Assembly (NCBI GenBank): GCA_015489565.1
Contig: WFZM01000036.1
Coordinates: 1 to 13,412 of the forward strand
Source: Patescibacteria group bacterium
GTDB lineage: Bacteria > Patescibacteriota > Minisyncoccia > Phycocordibacterales > UBA2100
Reading direction: 5' to 3'
DNA: 13,412 nucleotides
The position numbers were made by a program, and so were the translations under genes. The notes under the pieces are model-generated. The model saw only the letters and a program-made list of their open reading frames with translations. It made no database searches and had not been told where the DNA came from. Positions 13,393-13,412 of the stretch are shown piece by piece (the stretch's first letter is position 1; each line of letters opens with the position of its first letter).

Positions 13393-13412
13393 CTGTCTCT
13401 TATACACATCTG
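13393..13412 (-). other. Nextera/Tn5 mosaic-end adapter (artefact)
   Basis: CTGTCTCTTATACACATCT at 13393-13411 is the exact reverse complement of the mosaic end at bases 1-19, and the final G matches the first base of the standard Nextera read-1 adapter extension. It is untrimmed adapter and marks the end of real sequence at about 13392. Confidence 0.97.

Overview
This 13.4 kb window is a gene-dense, AT-rich bacterial contig with every gene on the minus strand. It looks like a Candidate Phyla Radiation (Patescibacteria, Parcubacteria-like) genome. The grounds are small streamlined proteins, small unassigned membrane proteins, a shortened SMC, atypical MraY and metallo-beta-lactamase-fold sequences, almost no Shine-Dalgarno sites and very short intergenic gaps. 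TGA is used as an ordinary stop (ftsW, the acyltransferase and the YgjP-like gene), so this is not a TGA-recoded Gracilibacteria/Absconditabacteria genome. The lineage is inferred from gene character, not from a marker tree.

Both ends are sequencing-library artefacts. Bases 1-19 and 13393-13411 are the Nextera/Tn5 mosaic-end adapter in inward-facing orientation, so the biological sequence is roughly 20-13392.

In transcription order (right to left), the layout is: a DEDDh exonuclease with an ExoX-like C-terminal domain (13211-12468); a YgjP/DUF45 zinc metallopeptidase (12436-11888); a metallo-beta-lactamase-fold protein lacking the HxHxDH metal motif (11753-11124); a small one-helix membrane protein (11110-10769); gyrA (10765-8282) followed by a strong terminator; an unassigned 125-aa protein with a canonical promoter (8149-7772); a membrane-anchored YkuE-type metallophosphoesterase (7736-6834); mraY and ftsW (6815-4614); a 717-aa SMC (4599-2446); an unassigned membrane protein (2418-1951); a PlsC-family acyltransferase (1949-1242); and a homologue of cyanobacterial acyl-ACP reductase (1245-130). 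The first codons of a further gene (50-20) run into the adapter.

Functionally the window mixes chromosome upkeep (gyrA, smc, exonuclease), cell-wall precursor assembly and polymerisation (mraY-ftsW) and lipid chemistry (acyltransferase plus acyl-ACP-reductase-like enzyme, joined by an ATGA overlap). The most interesting signals are: (i) extended -10 boxes (TGN-TATAAT) only 6-10 nt before start codons at six genes, implying leaderless or nearly leaderless mRNAs; (ii) the acyl-ACP-reductase-like/acyltransferase pair; (iii) an SMC about 60% of normal length with no recognisable hinge; (iv) an MraY with a changed Asp-Asp motif; and (v) two promoters carrying related 14-bp AGCTT/AAGCT palindromes.
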